A stretch of 13,543 bases of DNA, from positions 1 to 13,543 of the forward strand of contig JAZNQL010000025.1 of assembly GCA_045590155.1 (NCBI GenBank), written 5' to 3'. Below the pieces are notes generated by a model, which saw only the letters and a list, made by a program, of their open reading frames with translations, searched no databases and was not told the DNA's origin. The DNA comes from JAZNQL01 sp045590155. GTDB taxonomy: Bacteria > Bacillota > Clostridia > UMGS1883 > UMGS1540. Positions 7,189 to 13,543 of this stretch are shown one piece after another. The position numbers were made by a program, and so were the translations under genes. Position 1 is the stretch's first letter, and each line of letters starts with the position of its first letter.

Positions 7189-7220
7189 TCGTCCAAAAAT
7201 ATTTGTTTTTCGTCCAAAAA
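7189..7220. promoter_or_regulatory. Tandem 11-bp direct repeats, 21 bp apart: likely AraC-family operator
   Basis: TCGTCCAAAAA occurs at 7189-7199 and again at 7210-7220, exactly 21 bp apart, two helical turns. AraC-family proteins bind direct repeats with this spacing, one half-site per two-HTH monomer. Relative to the minus-strand oxidoreductase promoter the pair covers roughly -44 to -75, the usual activator position. Relative to the regulator gene it lies between promoter and ribosome binding site, suggesting autorepression. Confidence 0.6.
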
Positions 7221-7234
7221 GGACAGGAGGAATA

Positions 7235-8065
7235 ATGGAAGAAAAATTTACGGTAGAAAATCAAATTAACATCAACGCATTTTATTCTTTTTTTGAAAAT
7301 CATTATGAGAAGAATTTCCATTTTGATGGCGAAATACATGACTTTTGGGAAGTTTTGTATGTAGTAGAAGGACAACTTCGTGTATCGGGCGATGAAAGAA
7401 TTTATAATTTAAAAAGCGGTAATATGATTTTTCATAAGCCGATGGAATTACACAAATTTACGATTACCGATGATGATGGCGCTACGCTGGTTATATTTTC
7501 GTTTTCTATGGAAGGCCCAAAGGCAAATGCCTTCAACGATAAAGTATTTTCTCTTACCCACAGGCAGAGAGCGATGGTGGAAGAGCTGATGGCGTATGTA
7601 AAAGAAAAGGATCTAAAAACAGAAGGGCTTCTCCCATATATTTATCTTTATCCCTCACGGATATATTCTGGGTATTTACAAAATATTTCAACTTCCATTA
7701 CCCGTCTTTTTCTATCTCTGGATGATGCAGGAAGCGTAGCAGAATCTCTTGTTACGCCAGAGGCGTTACTTTTCAAAAAAGCGGTAGAATATATGAACTG
7801 TCAAATTGACACACCTCTTACCGTTTCTATGATTGCAAAGTATTGTGCCGTCAGCGAATCTAGTCTTAAAAGAATTTTTAAAAAGAATGCCGGTCTTAGC
7901 GTACACAAGTATTTTTTGAGTCTTAAAATAAAAAAAGCCGTAGAACTTTTGCAGGCTGGAAAAAGTGTTACAGAAGTAGCCGGAAAATTAAACTTTAGCA
8001 GTCAAAGCTATTTTTCGGTGGCATTTAAAAGGGAGACAGGAAAATTACCTTCTGATTGTGAATAA
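7235..8065 (+). CDS. AraC-family transcriptional regulator with N-terminal cupin domain
   Basis: The 276-residue protein has the standard two-part layout. Residues ~35-95 form a cupin-like sensor domain (HDFWEVLYVVEG, then SGNMIFHKPMELHKF), typically sugar or small-ligand binding. Residues ~180-276 form the DNA-binding domain with two helix-turn-helix units, around 195-216 (SMIAKYCAVSESSLKRIFKK) and 245-266 (VTEVAGKLNFSSQSYFSVAFKR). It ends shortly after the second HTH with LPSDCE, where family members usually have SPSEYR. AGGAGG precedes the ATG closely. It is divergent from the Gfo/Idh/MocA oxidoreductase, and that pairing suggests local control of a sugar or polyol function. The ligand is unknown. 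Confidence 0.92.
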   Translation: MEEKFTVENQININAFYSFFENHYEKNFHFDGEIHDFWEVLYVVEGQLRVSGDERIYNLKSGNMIFHKPMELHKFTITDDDGATLVIFSFSMEGPKANAFNDKVFSLTHRQRAMVEELMAYVKEKDLKTEGLLPYIYLYPSRIYSGYLQNISTSITRLFLSLDDAGSVAESLVTPEALLFKKAVEYMNCQIDTPLTVSMIAKYCAVSESSLKRIFKKNAGLSVHKYFLSLKIKKAVELLQAGKSVTEVAGKLNFSSQSYFSVAFKRETGKLPSDCE

Positions 8066-8068
8066 GAG

Positions 8069-8097
8069 AAAAAGTCTGGATTTATCCAGACTTTTTT
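8069..8097. terminator. Bidirectional terminator between the AraC gene and the feo operon
   Basis: A strong hairpin (AAGTCTGGA / TCCAGACTT with a four-base loop) is flanked by A-run and T-run on both sides, so it terminates both convergent transcripts. Its right edge touches the stop codon of the small Cys-rich gene of the feo operon. Confidence 0.9.
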
Positions 8098-8227
8098 AAT
8101 GTTTATTTTTACATGAATCTCCCAACTGGCAGTTTGTACATTCACAACAGCCCTTTTTCTTTTTGAGTTTTACTATAACCCATATGCAATATATGATTAT
8201 TACTGCAAGTAGAATATATTTTACCAT
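8096..8227 (-). CDS. FeoB-associated Cys-rich small membrane protein (43 aa)
   Basis: A 43-residue protein can be read directly after feoB: its ATG begins two bases past the feoB stop, with GTGAGG inside the feoB end as ribosome binding site. Residues 4-19 form one hydrophobic helix (YILLAVIIIYCIWVIV), then a basic stretch KLKKKK (20-25), then a Cys-rich tail with Cys at 27, 28, 30, 33 and 39. This one-helix plus Cys-tail design matches the small 'FeoB-associated Cys-rich membrane protein' family that occupies this place in many Firmicutes feo operons. It may bind iron or help FeoB, but its role in the family is not settled. It is missed by length-filtered gene callers. Confidence 0.85.
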   Translation of the reverse strand: MVKYILLAVIIIYCIWVIVKLKKKKGCCECTNCQLGDSCKNKH

Positions 8228-8229
8228 TA

Positions 8230-10269
8230 TTACCTCACTATAAGCATTGCAATGTTATAAAATAATGTTGAAACCAGCCACGCAACTCCTATCTGCAGCG
8301 CCACAGATAAAAAGGCATATTTTTTTGAACCGGTTTCTCTTCCAACGTTTGCTATCGTAGCAATACACGGAACGTATAAAAGGCAGAAAAGCATCATCGA
8401 ATATGCATTTATAGCTGTAAAGCCCGTACTTGCGAGTATACCTGCAAGCGATGACATCCCAGCCTGCGAGCCTATATTTCCTATTCCGTACAAAACGCTC
8501 ATACTTGATACAACAACTTCTTTTGCAGCAATTCCTGATATAAGCGAAACTATGATCTGCCAGTATCCAAGTCCTGCCGGTGCCATAATGGGCACAAGCA
8601 ACTTTCCTATCTGTGCACCTATGCTTTGCGACATATCATCTACCATACCGCCAAAACCGAAATTCATTAACCCCCATAAAATTACCGAAGCAACAAATAT
8701 AACTGTTCCTGCCTTTACAAGATAATCTTTTACTTTTTCCCACGCATATATCATTACTGTGTTGAAGTTTGGTGTTTTATATTCAGGAAGTTCTATTAAA
8801 AGAGTGTGTATTTTCTTTTTACCGCCAGCTTTACTCATTATAAATGAAACTATCATTGCTACAAGCACGCCTATAAGATACATTGAATAACAAGCAAGCA
8901 TTGCATTTTTGCCAAAGAACATATCTGACAAAAGAACATACACCGGCAGTCTTGCACTGCACGACATAAAAGGCGTTACCATTATAGTTCTGAGTTTATC
9001 TTTCGGGTCTTCAAGTGTTCTTGCTGCCATAATTGCAGGTACTGTGCAACCAAATCCCAAAAGCATTGGGATAAAGGCCTTGCCCGAAAGTCCCATCTTT
9101 GCCATTATTCCGTTCATTATGTAGGCAACGCGCGACATATAACCGCTATCTTCCAAAACCGCAAGTGCAATAAAAAGAATAAATATATTAGGCAAAAAGG
9201 TTAATATTCCGCCTACGCCGGCTATTATCCCTTCTACCGCAAGCCTTGTTACAAGCTCCCCTGCGCCTATACTTGTAAGGAATGTTTGTGCTGATGCCGA
9301 AAAATATTCAAGCCCTTGTTCAAAGTATCCCTTTATAAAATCTCCAACAGTGAATGTAAGAAAAAACACTACTGCCATTATAGCAAAAAATATTGGCAAT
9401 CCCAAAAATTTGTTTGTAAGTACTTTATCTATTCTATCGGTAAAATAGCTCTTTTCTTTTTTGTTTATAAGTACTTCTTCTATTATTTCTTCAATAAATT
9501 CATACTTTTGGTCTATTATTTCGCTTTCATAGCTTTTATCAATAATATCCTTTAAATCAAGAGAATATTTTTCAGTTATTTCTTCGTCCTGCTCAAGCAA
9601 CTTAATAGCATACCAACGGTAATTCTCGATATCCTTATACTTGTTTTTAAGCATAATAGATATTATCTCTATCTTTTCTTCTATATCGTCAGAATATACC
9701 ATTGTATAGTCATCGTGCTTTCTATTAAGCTCTGCATTATCAGAATGATGATGCTCTATACCTTCTACTGTTTTATCTTTATGATGGGCAACTGCATGCA
9801 TTAAAGAGTCAAGACCTGTTTTCTTCCTTGCACTTACAGGAATTACCGGAACACCAAGCATTTCCGGCATACGGTGCAAGTCTATTTCCATTCCCCTCTC
9901 TTCGATTATATCCATCATATTAAGAGCAACTACAACAGGCTTACCAAGCTCTAAAAGCTGAAGGGTGAAAAACATATTTCTTTCGAGCGACGATGCATCA
10001 ACTACATTTACTATAACATCTACCTCATTGTCAAGAAGATACTGTCTTGTCAGTTTCTCCTCCATTGTATAAGATGTAAGAGAATATGTGCCCGGCAAGT
10101 CAACAAGTTTATATGTATGACCGTGATAGTTCATATCACTTTCTTTTTTTTCAACTGTAACGCCCGGCCAGTTTGCAACTTTAAGTTTTGCTCCGGTATA
10201 TGCATTGAAAAGTGTGGTTTTACCGCAATTGGGATTACCGGCAAAGGCAACATGTATTACATCAGACAT
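8230..10269 (-). CDS. feoB: Ferrous iron transporter FeoB
   Basis: FeoB imports Fe2+ across the cytoplasmic membrane under anaerobic conditions. The 679-residue protein has an N-terminal G domain with G1 GNPNCGKT (11-18), G3 DLPG (57-60), G4 NMMD (117-120) and G5 SARK (146-149), then a helical regulatory region. The membrane part carries the two Gate repeats, with conserved GCTVPA and MSCSARLPVY segments and late CLLYVPCIAT. A His-rich stretch (HH at 162-163, HHH at 173-175) lies after the G domain and could interact with metal, though this is inference. The chosen ATG (10267-10269) has GGAGG eight bases upstream; an alternative three codons earlier does not. It overlaps the end of feoA by eight bases, indicating translational coupling. 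Confidence 0.97.
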   Translation of the reverse strand: MSDVIHVAFAGNPNCGKTTLFNAYTGAKLKVANWPGVTVEKKESDMNYHGHTYKLVDLPGTYSLTSYTMEEKLTRQYLLDNEVDVIVNVVDASSLERNMFFTLQLLELGKPVVVALNMMDIIEERGMEIDLHRMPEMLGVPVIPVSARKKTGLDSLMHAVAHHKDKTVEGIEHHHSDNAELNRKHDDYTMVYSDDIEEKIEIISIMLKNKYKDIENYRWYAIKLLEQDEEITEKYSLDLKDIIDKSYESEIIDQKYEFIEEIIEEVLINKKEKSYFTDRIDKVLTNKFLGLPIFFAIMAVVFFLTFTVGDFIKGYFEQGLEYFSASAQTFLTSIGAGELVTRLAVEGIIAGVGGILTFLPNIFILFIALAVLEDSGYMSRVAYIMNGIMAKMGLSGKAFIPMLLGFGCTVPAIMAARTLEDPKDKLRTIMVTPFMSCSARLPVYVLLSDMFFGKNAMLACYSMYLIGVLVAMIVSFIMSKAGGKKKIHTLLIELPEYKTPNFNTVMIYAWEKVKDYLVKAGTVIFVASVILWGLMNFGFGGMVDDMSQSIGAQIGKLLVPIMAPAGLGYWQIIVSLISGIAAKEVVVSSMSVLYGIGNIGSQAGMSSLAGILASTGFTAINAYSMMLFCLLYVPCIATIANVGRETGSKKYAFLSVALQIGVAWLVSTLFYNIAMLIVR

Positions 10270-10489
10270 TAAAAGCACCTCCTACCTTTATTCCTTTTGC
10301 AAATTCTTTTCCAAGTGCAAACTTTGTTCCTCGCACCTTTATAATTATCGCATCATTTGCTCGGGTTGCAACAAAAACCCGAGCACCTTCTGTCATTCCA
10401 AGAATTTCGAGTCTGTGTTTTACTATATCTTCAAGTTCTATTTTGGAAATTATATATGAACTGTTTGTTTTTACGTCGTATAACTGCAA
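10262..10489 (-). CDS. feoA: Ferrous iron transport protein FeoA, TTG start
   Basis: FeoA is a small cytoplasmic SH3-like protein required for FeoB-mediated iron uptake. The 75-residue product shows the family pattern LGMTEGARV in the middle and a C-terminal strand region around GTKFALGKEFAKGIKV. An ATG five codons upstream exists, but its only purine-rich sequence directly abuts it. The TTG at 10487-10489 has GGAGG eight bases upstream, and the resulting length fits the family. It is first in the feoA-feoB-small Cys protein operon, with its own promoter upstream. Confidence 0.9.
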   Translation of the reverse strand: MQLYDVKTNSSYIISKIELEDIVKHRLEILGMTEGARVFVATRANDAIIIKVRGTKFALGKEFAKGIKVGGAFNV

Positions 10490-10531
10490 ATTTATTTCCT
10501 CCATCCCTAAGTTGTCATATACTTTTTTAAT

Positions 10532-10562
10532 ATTATAACATATAATTTTATATTGTTGTCAA
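10532..10562 (-). promoter_or_regulatory. Promoter of the feo operon
   Basis: On the minus strand, perfect -35 TTGACA (10557-10562) and perfect -10 TATAAT (10532-10537) with an upstream TG (extended -10) are separated by 19 bases, longer than the ideal 17. The spacer holds the dyad ATATAA-TT-TTATAT (10540-10553), a candidate operator. No textbook Fur box is visible. Confidence 0.7.
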
Positions 10563-10591
10563 TATTTTTTTGCAAAAATTTTAACATATTA

Positions 10592-10620
10592 TGGACAAAC
10601 CTTTTTTTATATTGTATAAT
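10592..10620 (+). promoter_or_regulatory. Promoter of upp
   Basis: TGGACA (10592-10597, five of six consensus) and TATAAT (10615-10620, perfect) are separated by exactly 17 bases. The resulting leader is about 40 nt and holds no attenuator, so upp itself seems not to be under PyrR control. Confidence 0.8.
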
Positions 10621-10664
10621 GAAAAAGGTAGAAAAAATAATTATTTTGTAAAGAAGGTTTTAAT

Positions 10665-11303
10665 ATGAATTTACCTGAAAATGTTTTTGTAATGACACAT
10701 CCGCTTATCCAGCATAAAATTTCAATTTTAAGAAATGTAGAAACAGGCTGCAAGGAATTCCGTGAGCTTGTTGAAGAAATTTCAATTTTAATAGCATTTG
10801 AAGCTACCAGGGATTTACCACTGCAGGATGTTGAGGTTACCACTCCTATCTGCAAAACCGTAGCAAAATGCATAGGCGGTAAAACACTTACTGTTATTCC
10901 TATTTTAAGAGCTGGTCTTGGCATGGTAGATGGCATATTGTCACTTCTTCCCGCTGCAAAAGTAGGTCATGTAGGCTTATACAGAAACGAAGAAACCTTA
11001 GAGCCTGTTGAATACTACTTCAAGGTTCCCGCTGACATTGCCGAAAGACAGGTTATTATTGTTGACCCTATGCTTGCAACAGGCGGTTCGGCAGTTGCCG
11101 CTGTTGATGCTGTAAAAAAACGCGGCGTAACAGACATAAAAGTTATGAATATTATCGCTGCACCGGAAGGAATTGAGGTTCTTTCAAAAGCACATCCCGA
11201 TATTAAAATCTATTGCGGTATTGTTGACGAAAAGCTTAACGAAAACGGTTATATAGTTCCCGGTCTTGGTGATGCGGGTGACAGAATTTTCGGTACGAAA
11301 TAA
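10665..11303 (+). CDS. upp: Uracil phosphoribosyltransferase
   Basis: Upp makes UMP from uracil and PRPP, the main uracil salvage reaction. The 212-residue product fits the family's usual ~210. The PRPP-binding loop reads IVDPMLATGGSA (132-143), and the uracil-binding C-terminal segment PGLGDAGDR is at 199-207. Earlier conserved pieces are THPLIQHK near the N-terminus and ILRAGLGM (80-87). AAGG before the ATG at seven bases supports the start. It is followed by the promoter and attenuator of pyrR with no terminator directly after its stop, so some transcripts may enter the PyrR-controlled leader. Confidence 0.98.
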   Translation: MNLPENVFVMTHPLIQHKISILRNVETGCKEFRELVEEISILIAFEATRDLPLQDVEVTTPICKTVAKCIGGKTLTVIPILRAGLGMVDGILSLLPAAKVGHVGLYRNEETLEPVEYYFKVPADIAERQVIIVDPMLATGGSAVAAVDAVKKRGVTDIKVMNIIAAPEGIEVLSKAHPDIKIYCGIVDEKLNENGYIVPGLGDAGDRIFGTK

Positions 11304-11316
11304 TTTTAAAAAACTA

Positions 11317-11345
11317 TTTACAAATTTTTGGTCTTATGTTAAAAT
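11317..11345 (+). promoter_or_regulatory. Promoter of pyrR-permease transcript
   Basis: TTTACA (11317-11322) and TAAAAT (11340-11345) are separated by 17 bases, with TGT just before the -10 (extended -10). It begins 13 bases after the upp stop codon. The expected start near 11352 leaves a ~110-nt leader containing the attenuator. Confidence 0.75.
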
Positions 11346-11351
11346 ATGAAT

Positions 11352-11448
11352 TGGTAAATCTTTAAAACGATGCGAGACATCGACAAGGTTTTCGATAAAT
11401 AACAGACTTTTTAAAGACAGCCTTGTGTTTAGCAAGGCTGTCTTTTTT
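11352..11448 (+). promoter_or_regulatory. PyrR-type transcription attenuator leader
   Basis: Three elements appear in order. First, an anti-antiterminator hairpin at 11359-11388 with upper stem CGATG/CATCG around the loop CGAGA and a lower stem TCTT/AAGG, resembling the PyrR binding loop. Second, ACAAGG (11383-11388), which can pair with CCTTGT (11421-11426) to make an antiterminator. Third, an intrinsic terminator with arms 11413-11425 and 11433-11445 and a T run to 11448. Pairing of the second with the terminator's left arm excludes the terminator, the known PyrR mechanism. When UMP is plentiful, PyrR should hold the first hairpin and allow termination. The loop differs from the classic one by a swapped closing pair. 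Confidence 0.8.
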
Positions 11449-11463
11449 GCAAGAGGTGATTTT

Positions 11464-12009
11464 TTGAAGTTTAAGACAGTTTTAATGGACGAAGGTGCAA
11501 TAAATCGTTCGCTTGTAAGAATTGCACACGAAATCATAGAAAAAAATTCTGAGGAAACAGAGCTTTGTCTTGTTGGAATATATCGCAGAGGGTATCCTCT
11601 TGCTAAAAAAATTGCCGAAAGCATTACAAACTTTTCGGATATTAAGGTTTCGGTAGGTTCGCTTGATATAACATTTTACAGGGACGATTTATCTGAAAAT
11701 TTGCAAGCCCCTGTTGTAAATGAAACAAAATTTGATTTCTCAATAGAAAAAAAGGTTGTTATTTTGGTAGATGATGTTATATACACAGGCAGAACGACCC
11801 GTGCTGCAATGGATGCTGTAATAAATTTGGGAAGACCCTCTAAAATACAGCTTGCAGTTTTAGTGGACAGAGGTCACAGGGAATTGCCAATTAAAGGCGA
11901 TTATATAGGAAAAAATGTTCCGACATCACATGATGAAACAATAAAAGTACTTTTGCCCCCCTTTGAAGAAAAAACACAGGTTGAAATTTGGGAGAGGCAA
12001 ACAAACTAA
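11464..12009 (+). CDS. pyrR: Bifunctional pyr operon attenuation protein / uracil phosphoribosyltransferase
   Basis: PyrR binds pyr mRNA leaders in the presence of UMP/UTP and promotes termination; it also has weak UPRTase activity. From the TTG at 11464-11466 the protein is 181 residues, the same as the Bacillus subtilis protein. The PRPP loop VVILVDDVIYTGRT lies at 98-111. RDDLS (73-77), LGRPSKIQLAVLVDRGHRE and GDYIGKNVPTS are strongly conserved PyrR segments. AGAGGTGA precedes the TTG at good spacing; the frame continues upstream to an ATG inside the terminator hairpin, which is not a credible start. A PyrR attenuator precedes it (autoregulation), and the uracil permease gene follows after 56 bases. 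Confidence 0.96.
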   Translation: MKFKTVLMDEGAINRSLVRIAHEIIEKNSEETELCLVGIYRRGYPLAKKIAESITNFSDIKVSVGSLDITFYRDDLSENLQAPVVNETKFDFSIEKKVVILVDDVIYTGRTTRAAMDAVINLGRPSKIQLAVLVDRGHRELPIKGDYIGKNVPTSHDETIKVLLPPFEEKTQVEIWERQTN

Positions 12010-12011
12010 TG

Positions 12012-12036
12012 ATATTGAGCCAAAACGGCTTAATAT
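12012..12036 (+). other. Hairpin between pyrR and the uracil permease gene
   Basis: Ten-base arms ATATTGAGCC and GGCTTAATAT (one G-U pair) close a five-base loop. No T run follows, so it is not an intrinsic terminator. It may be a processing or stability element; it lacks a PyrR-loop GNGA sequence. Confidence 0.4.
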
Positions 12037-12065
12037 AAATATACTTTTAAGAGGGAGTTTTTATT

Positions 12066-13406
12066 ATGAACCTTATCTACAATGTAAAAGACAAACCCAA
12101 ATTCGGGCAGATTATCATCTTTGCATTTCAGCAGTTGCTTGCAATTTTGGCAGCAACAATCGCCGTACCTTCCATTGTTGGAAATGGTATGAGTCAGTCA
12201 GCAGCACTTTTTGGTGCGGGTGCAGGTACTCTTATTTACTTGCTTTTCACTAAATTCCGTAGCCCTGTTTTCTTAGGCTCATCCTTTGCGTTTTTAGGTT
12301 CAATGTTTGCAGCCTTTGCAGGTGCTGTATCAACAGAAGCAGGCTATGCCGGCATCTTAATAGGTGCTATATTTGCAGGTCTTGTATATGTTATCATTGC
12401 TTTAGTTGTAAAGCTTGCAGGCGTTCAGTGGATTAACAAGCTTATGCCCGCAGTTGTTATCGGCCCCACAGTTGCAATTATAGGTCTTTCCCTTTCAGGC
12501 AACGCTGTTGGCGATGTATTGAAATTTACAACCAATGACGGCTCTGCCTATATGATGAGTTCAAAAGGCTGGATTGGCTTTTTGTGTGCTATGGTAACTT
12601 TGATTACCATTACTTTATGTTCTGTATACGGCAAAAAAACATTAAAGCTTATTCCCTTTATCATTGGTATTTTAGCAGGCTATGTTGTTGCAGCAATCTT
12701 TACCGTGATAGGTATGGCTACCGGCAACGAAACCTTTATGATTATTGACTTTTCACTTTTTGCAAATATGCAGTGGTATCCTGACTTTACCTTCCTGCAC
12801 GCAGCAAAAGGTCTTGCTGCAATTGACGGTCAGTACATAGCAACAATTGCAGTAGCTTATGTTCCTGTTGCGTTCGTTGTATTTGCTGAACATATTGCAG
12901 ACCATAAAAACCTTTCAACAATTATTGACGCGGAATTACTTGAAGATCCCGGCTTACACAGAACACTTCTTGGCGATGGCGTAGGCTCGATGGTTGGTGC
13001 TTTCTTCGGCGGTTGCCCCAATACTACATATGGCGAATCGGTAGGTTGTGTTGCTATTACAAAAAATGCTTCGGTAGTTACAATTCTTGCAACAGCAATT
13101 ATGGCTATTTTAGTTTCCTTCTTTGCACCTTTTGTAACATTCCTTGCTACAATTCCTGCATGTGTAATGGGTGGCGTTTGTATTACTCTTTACGGCTTTA
13201 TTGCAGTAAGCGGTCTTAAAATGCTCCAAGAAGTTGACCTTTCAGACAACAAAAATCTTTTCGTAGTATCGGTAATCCTTATCACAGGTATTGGCGGTAT
13301 GGCTTTAAAGATTGGTCAGGTTACACTTACATCAATCGCTTGTGCACTTATCCTTGGTATTATAACTAATATTATTCTTTCAAAAAAACAGAAGATTTCT
13401 GAATAA
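12066..13406 (+). CDS. uraA: Uracil permease, NCS2 (UraA/PyrP) family
   Basis: The 446-residue polytopic membrane protein imports uracil with protons. Some 12-14 hydrophobic segments can be drawn, in the inverted-repeat layout of the family. Signature pieces are FQQLLAILAATIAVPS in TM1, SSFAFLGSM, and the two substrate-site segments: FAEHIADHKNLS with E275 in the first half-site and GGCPNTTYGES with E324, equivalent to the UraA glutamates that hold uracil. GGGAG eight bases before the ATG supports the start. It is co-transcribed with pyrR and thus under PyrR attenuation, next to upp: import and salvage genes together. pyrP is an equally valid name. Confidence 0.94.
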   Translation: MNLIYNVKDKPKFGQIIIFAFQQLLAILAATIAVPSIVGNGMSQSAALFGAGAGTLIYLLFTKFRSPVFLGSSFAFLGSMFAAFAGAVSTEAGYAGILIGAIFAGLVYVIIALVVKLAGVQWINKLMPAVVIGPTVAIIGLSLSGNAVGDVLKFTTNDGSAYMMSSKGWIGFLCAMVTLITITLCSVYGKKTLKLIPFIIGILAGYVVAAIFTVIGMATGNETFMIIDFSLFANMQWYPDFTFLHAAKGLAAIDGQYIATIAVAYVPVAFVVFAEHIADHKNLSTIIDAELLEDPGLHRTLLGDGVGSMVGAFFGGCPNTTYGESVGCVAITKNASVVTILATAIMAILVSFFAPFVTFLATIPACVMGGVCITLYGFIAVSGLKMLQEVDLSDNKNLFVVSVILITGIGGMALKIGQVTLTSIACALILGIITNIILSKKQKISE

Positions 13407-13423
13407 TTTTTAAAAATCAAAAC

Positions 13424-13464
13424 AAAATAACCCCGAGGTGATTTAATGCTCGGGGTTATTTTTT
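13424..13464 (+). terminator. Terminator of the pyrR-uraA transcript, overlapping the RBS and start of the next gene
   Basis: A 14-base-pair stem (13424-13437 with 13449-13462, core ACCCCGAG/CTCGGGGT) is followed by a T run to 13464, a strong intrinsic terminator shape. Its 11-base loop GTGATTTAATG contains part of the GAGGTGA ribosome binding site and the ATG of the following gene, so the same bases serve both as terminator and as translation start. Confidence 0.8.
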
Positions 13465-13543
13465 CTTTAATAGCAGGTGCCGCTATGAGCTTTCAAGGGG
13501 TTATGAATACAAGACTTTCAGATAAAATAGGTCTTTATGAATC
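13446..13543 (+). CDS. DMT-superfamily transporter, YdcZ-like, 5' end only
   Basis: The frame opens at ATG 13446 and is still open at the window end, giving 32 residues. The start MLGVIFSLIAGAAMSFQG forms a first membrane helix, followed by VMNTRLSDKIGLYE. This pattern (short helix, NTRLS.KIGL.E) is characteristic of the YdcZ/DMT family of small drug/metabolite-type transporters, which have about ten short helices in two repeats. The call rests on this short stretch only. The ribosome binding site GAGGTGA is at good spacing but lies in the hairpin described at 13424-13464; codons 2-7 form the descending arm and T run of that hairpin. No separate promoter is visible downstream of uraA. Confidence 0.65.
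   Translation, partial: MLGVIFSLIAGAAMSFQGVMNTRLSDKIGLYE

Noticed and set aside
10567..10578. TTTTTGCAAAAA palindrome between the feo and upp promoters as an operator.
   Set aside because: It is largely homopolymer runs in AT-rich DNA and easily arises by chance.

Overview
The window looks like chromosomal DNA from a low-GC Gram-positive anaerobe, most likely class Clostridia. The basis is AT-rich intergenic DNA, strong GGAGG-type ribosome binding sites, a PyrR attenuator system, FeoA/FeoB with a tiny Cys-rich partner, and an rpsB-tsf-pyrH-frr translation block. The species cannot be named from the sequence alone. Almost everything here is core or common accessory metabolism. I see no phage, transposon, CRISPR array, tRNA or rRNA, and no gene-free stretch longer than 300 bases.

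Layout. (1) 1-4160, minus strand: the conserved translation/UMP kinase block, read rpsB, tsf, [ComEC-like secreted hydrolase], pyrH, frr (cut by the window edge). A good promoter and a leader of about 97 nt precede rpsB. (2) 4175-5770: mrp (minus; Fe-S carrier ATPase) and mntP (plus; Mn2+ exporter), divergently transcribed from a compact back-to-back promoter region. A long bidirectional terminator follows mntP. (3) 5814-8097: a Gfo/Idh/MocA-family oxidoreductase (minus) and an AraC-family regulator (plus), divergent. Their intergenic region carries two 11-bp direct repeats exactly 21 bp apart, placed as an AraC-type activator site should be. (4) 8096-10562: the feoA-feoB ferrous iron operon (minus), ending in a 43-residue Cys-rich membrane protein. 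(5) 10592-13464: pyrimidine salvage and its regulation (plus): upp, then a PyrR-type attenuator, pyrR and a uracil permease. (6) 13446-end: the first 32 codons of a DMT/YdcZ-type membrane protein, whose ribosome binding site and start codon sit inside the terminator hairpin that follows the permease.

How it works together. The pyrimidine genes form a clear loop: UraA-type permease imports uracil, Upp converts it to UMP, PyrH (far side of the window) phosphorylates UMP to UDP, and PyrR senses the nucleotide pool and controls the attenuator in front of its own gene and the permease. Mrp, MntP and FeoAB are metal-handling genes that happen to be near each other. The AraC-type regulator probably controls the oxidoreductase.

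Several start codons were moved from the longest possible ORF to positions with a proper ribosome binding site: pyrH, feoA and pyrR all appear to start at TTG. The most interesting leads are regulatory: the RBS-in-terminator arrangement at 13424-13464, the 21-bp repeat pair at 7189-7220, the variant PyrR loop at 11359-11388, and the ComEC-like gene inserted into a translation operon.
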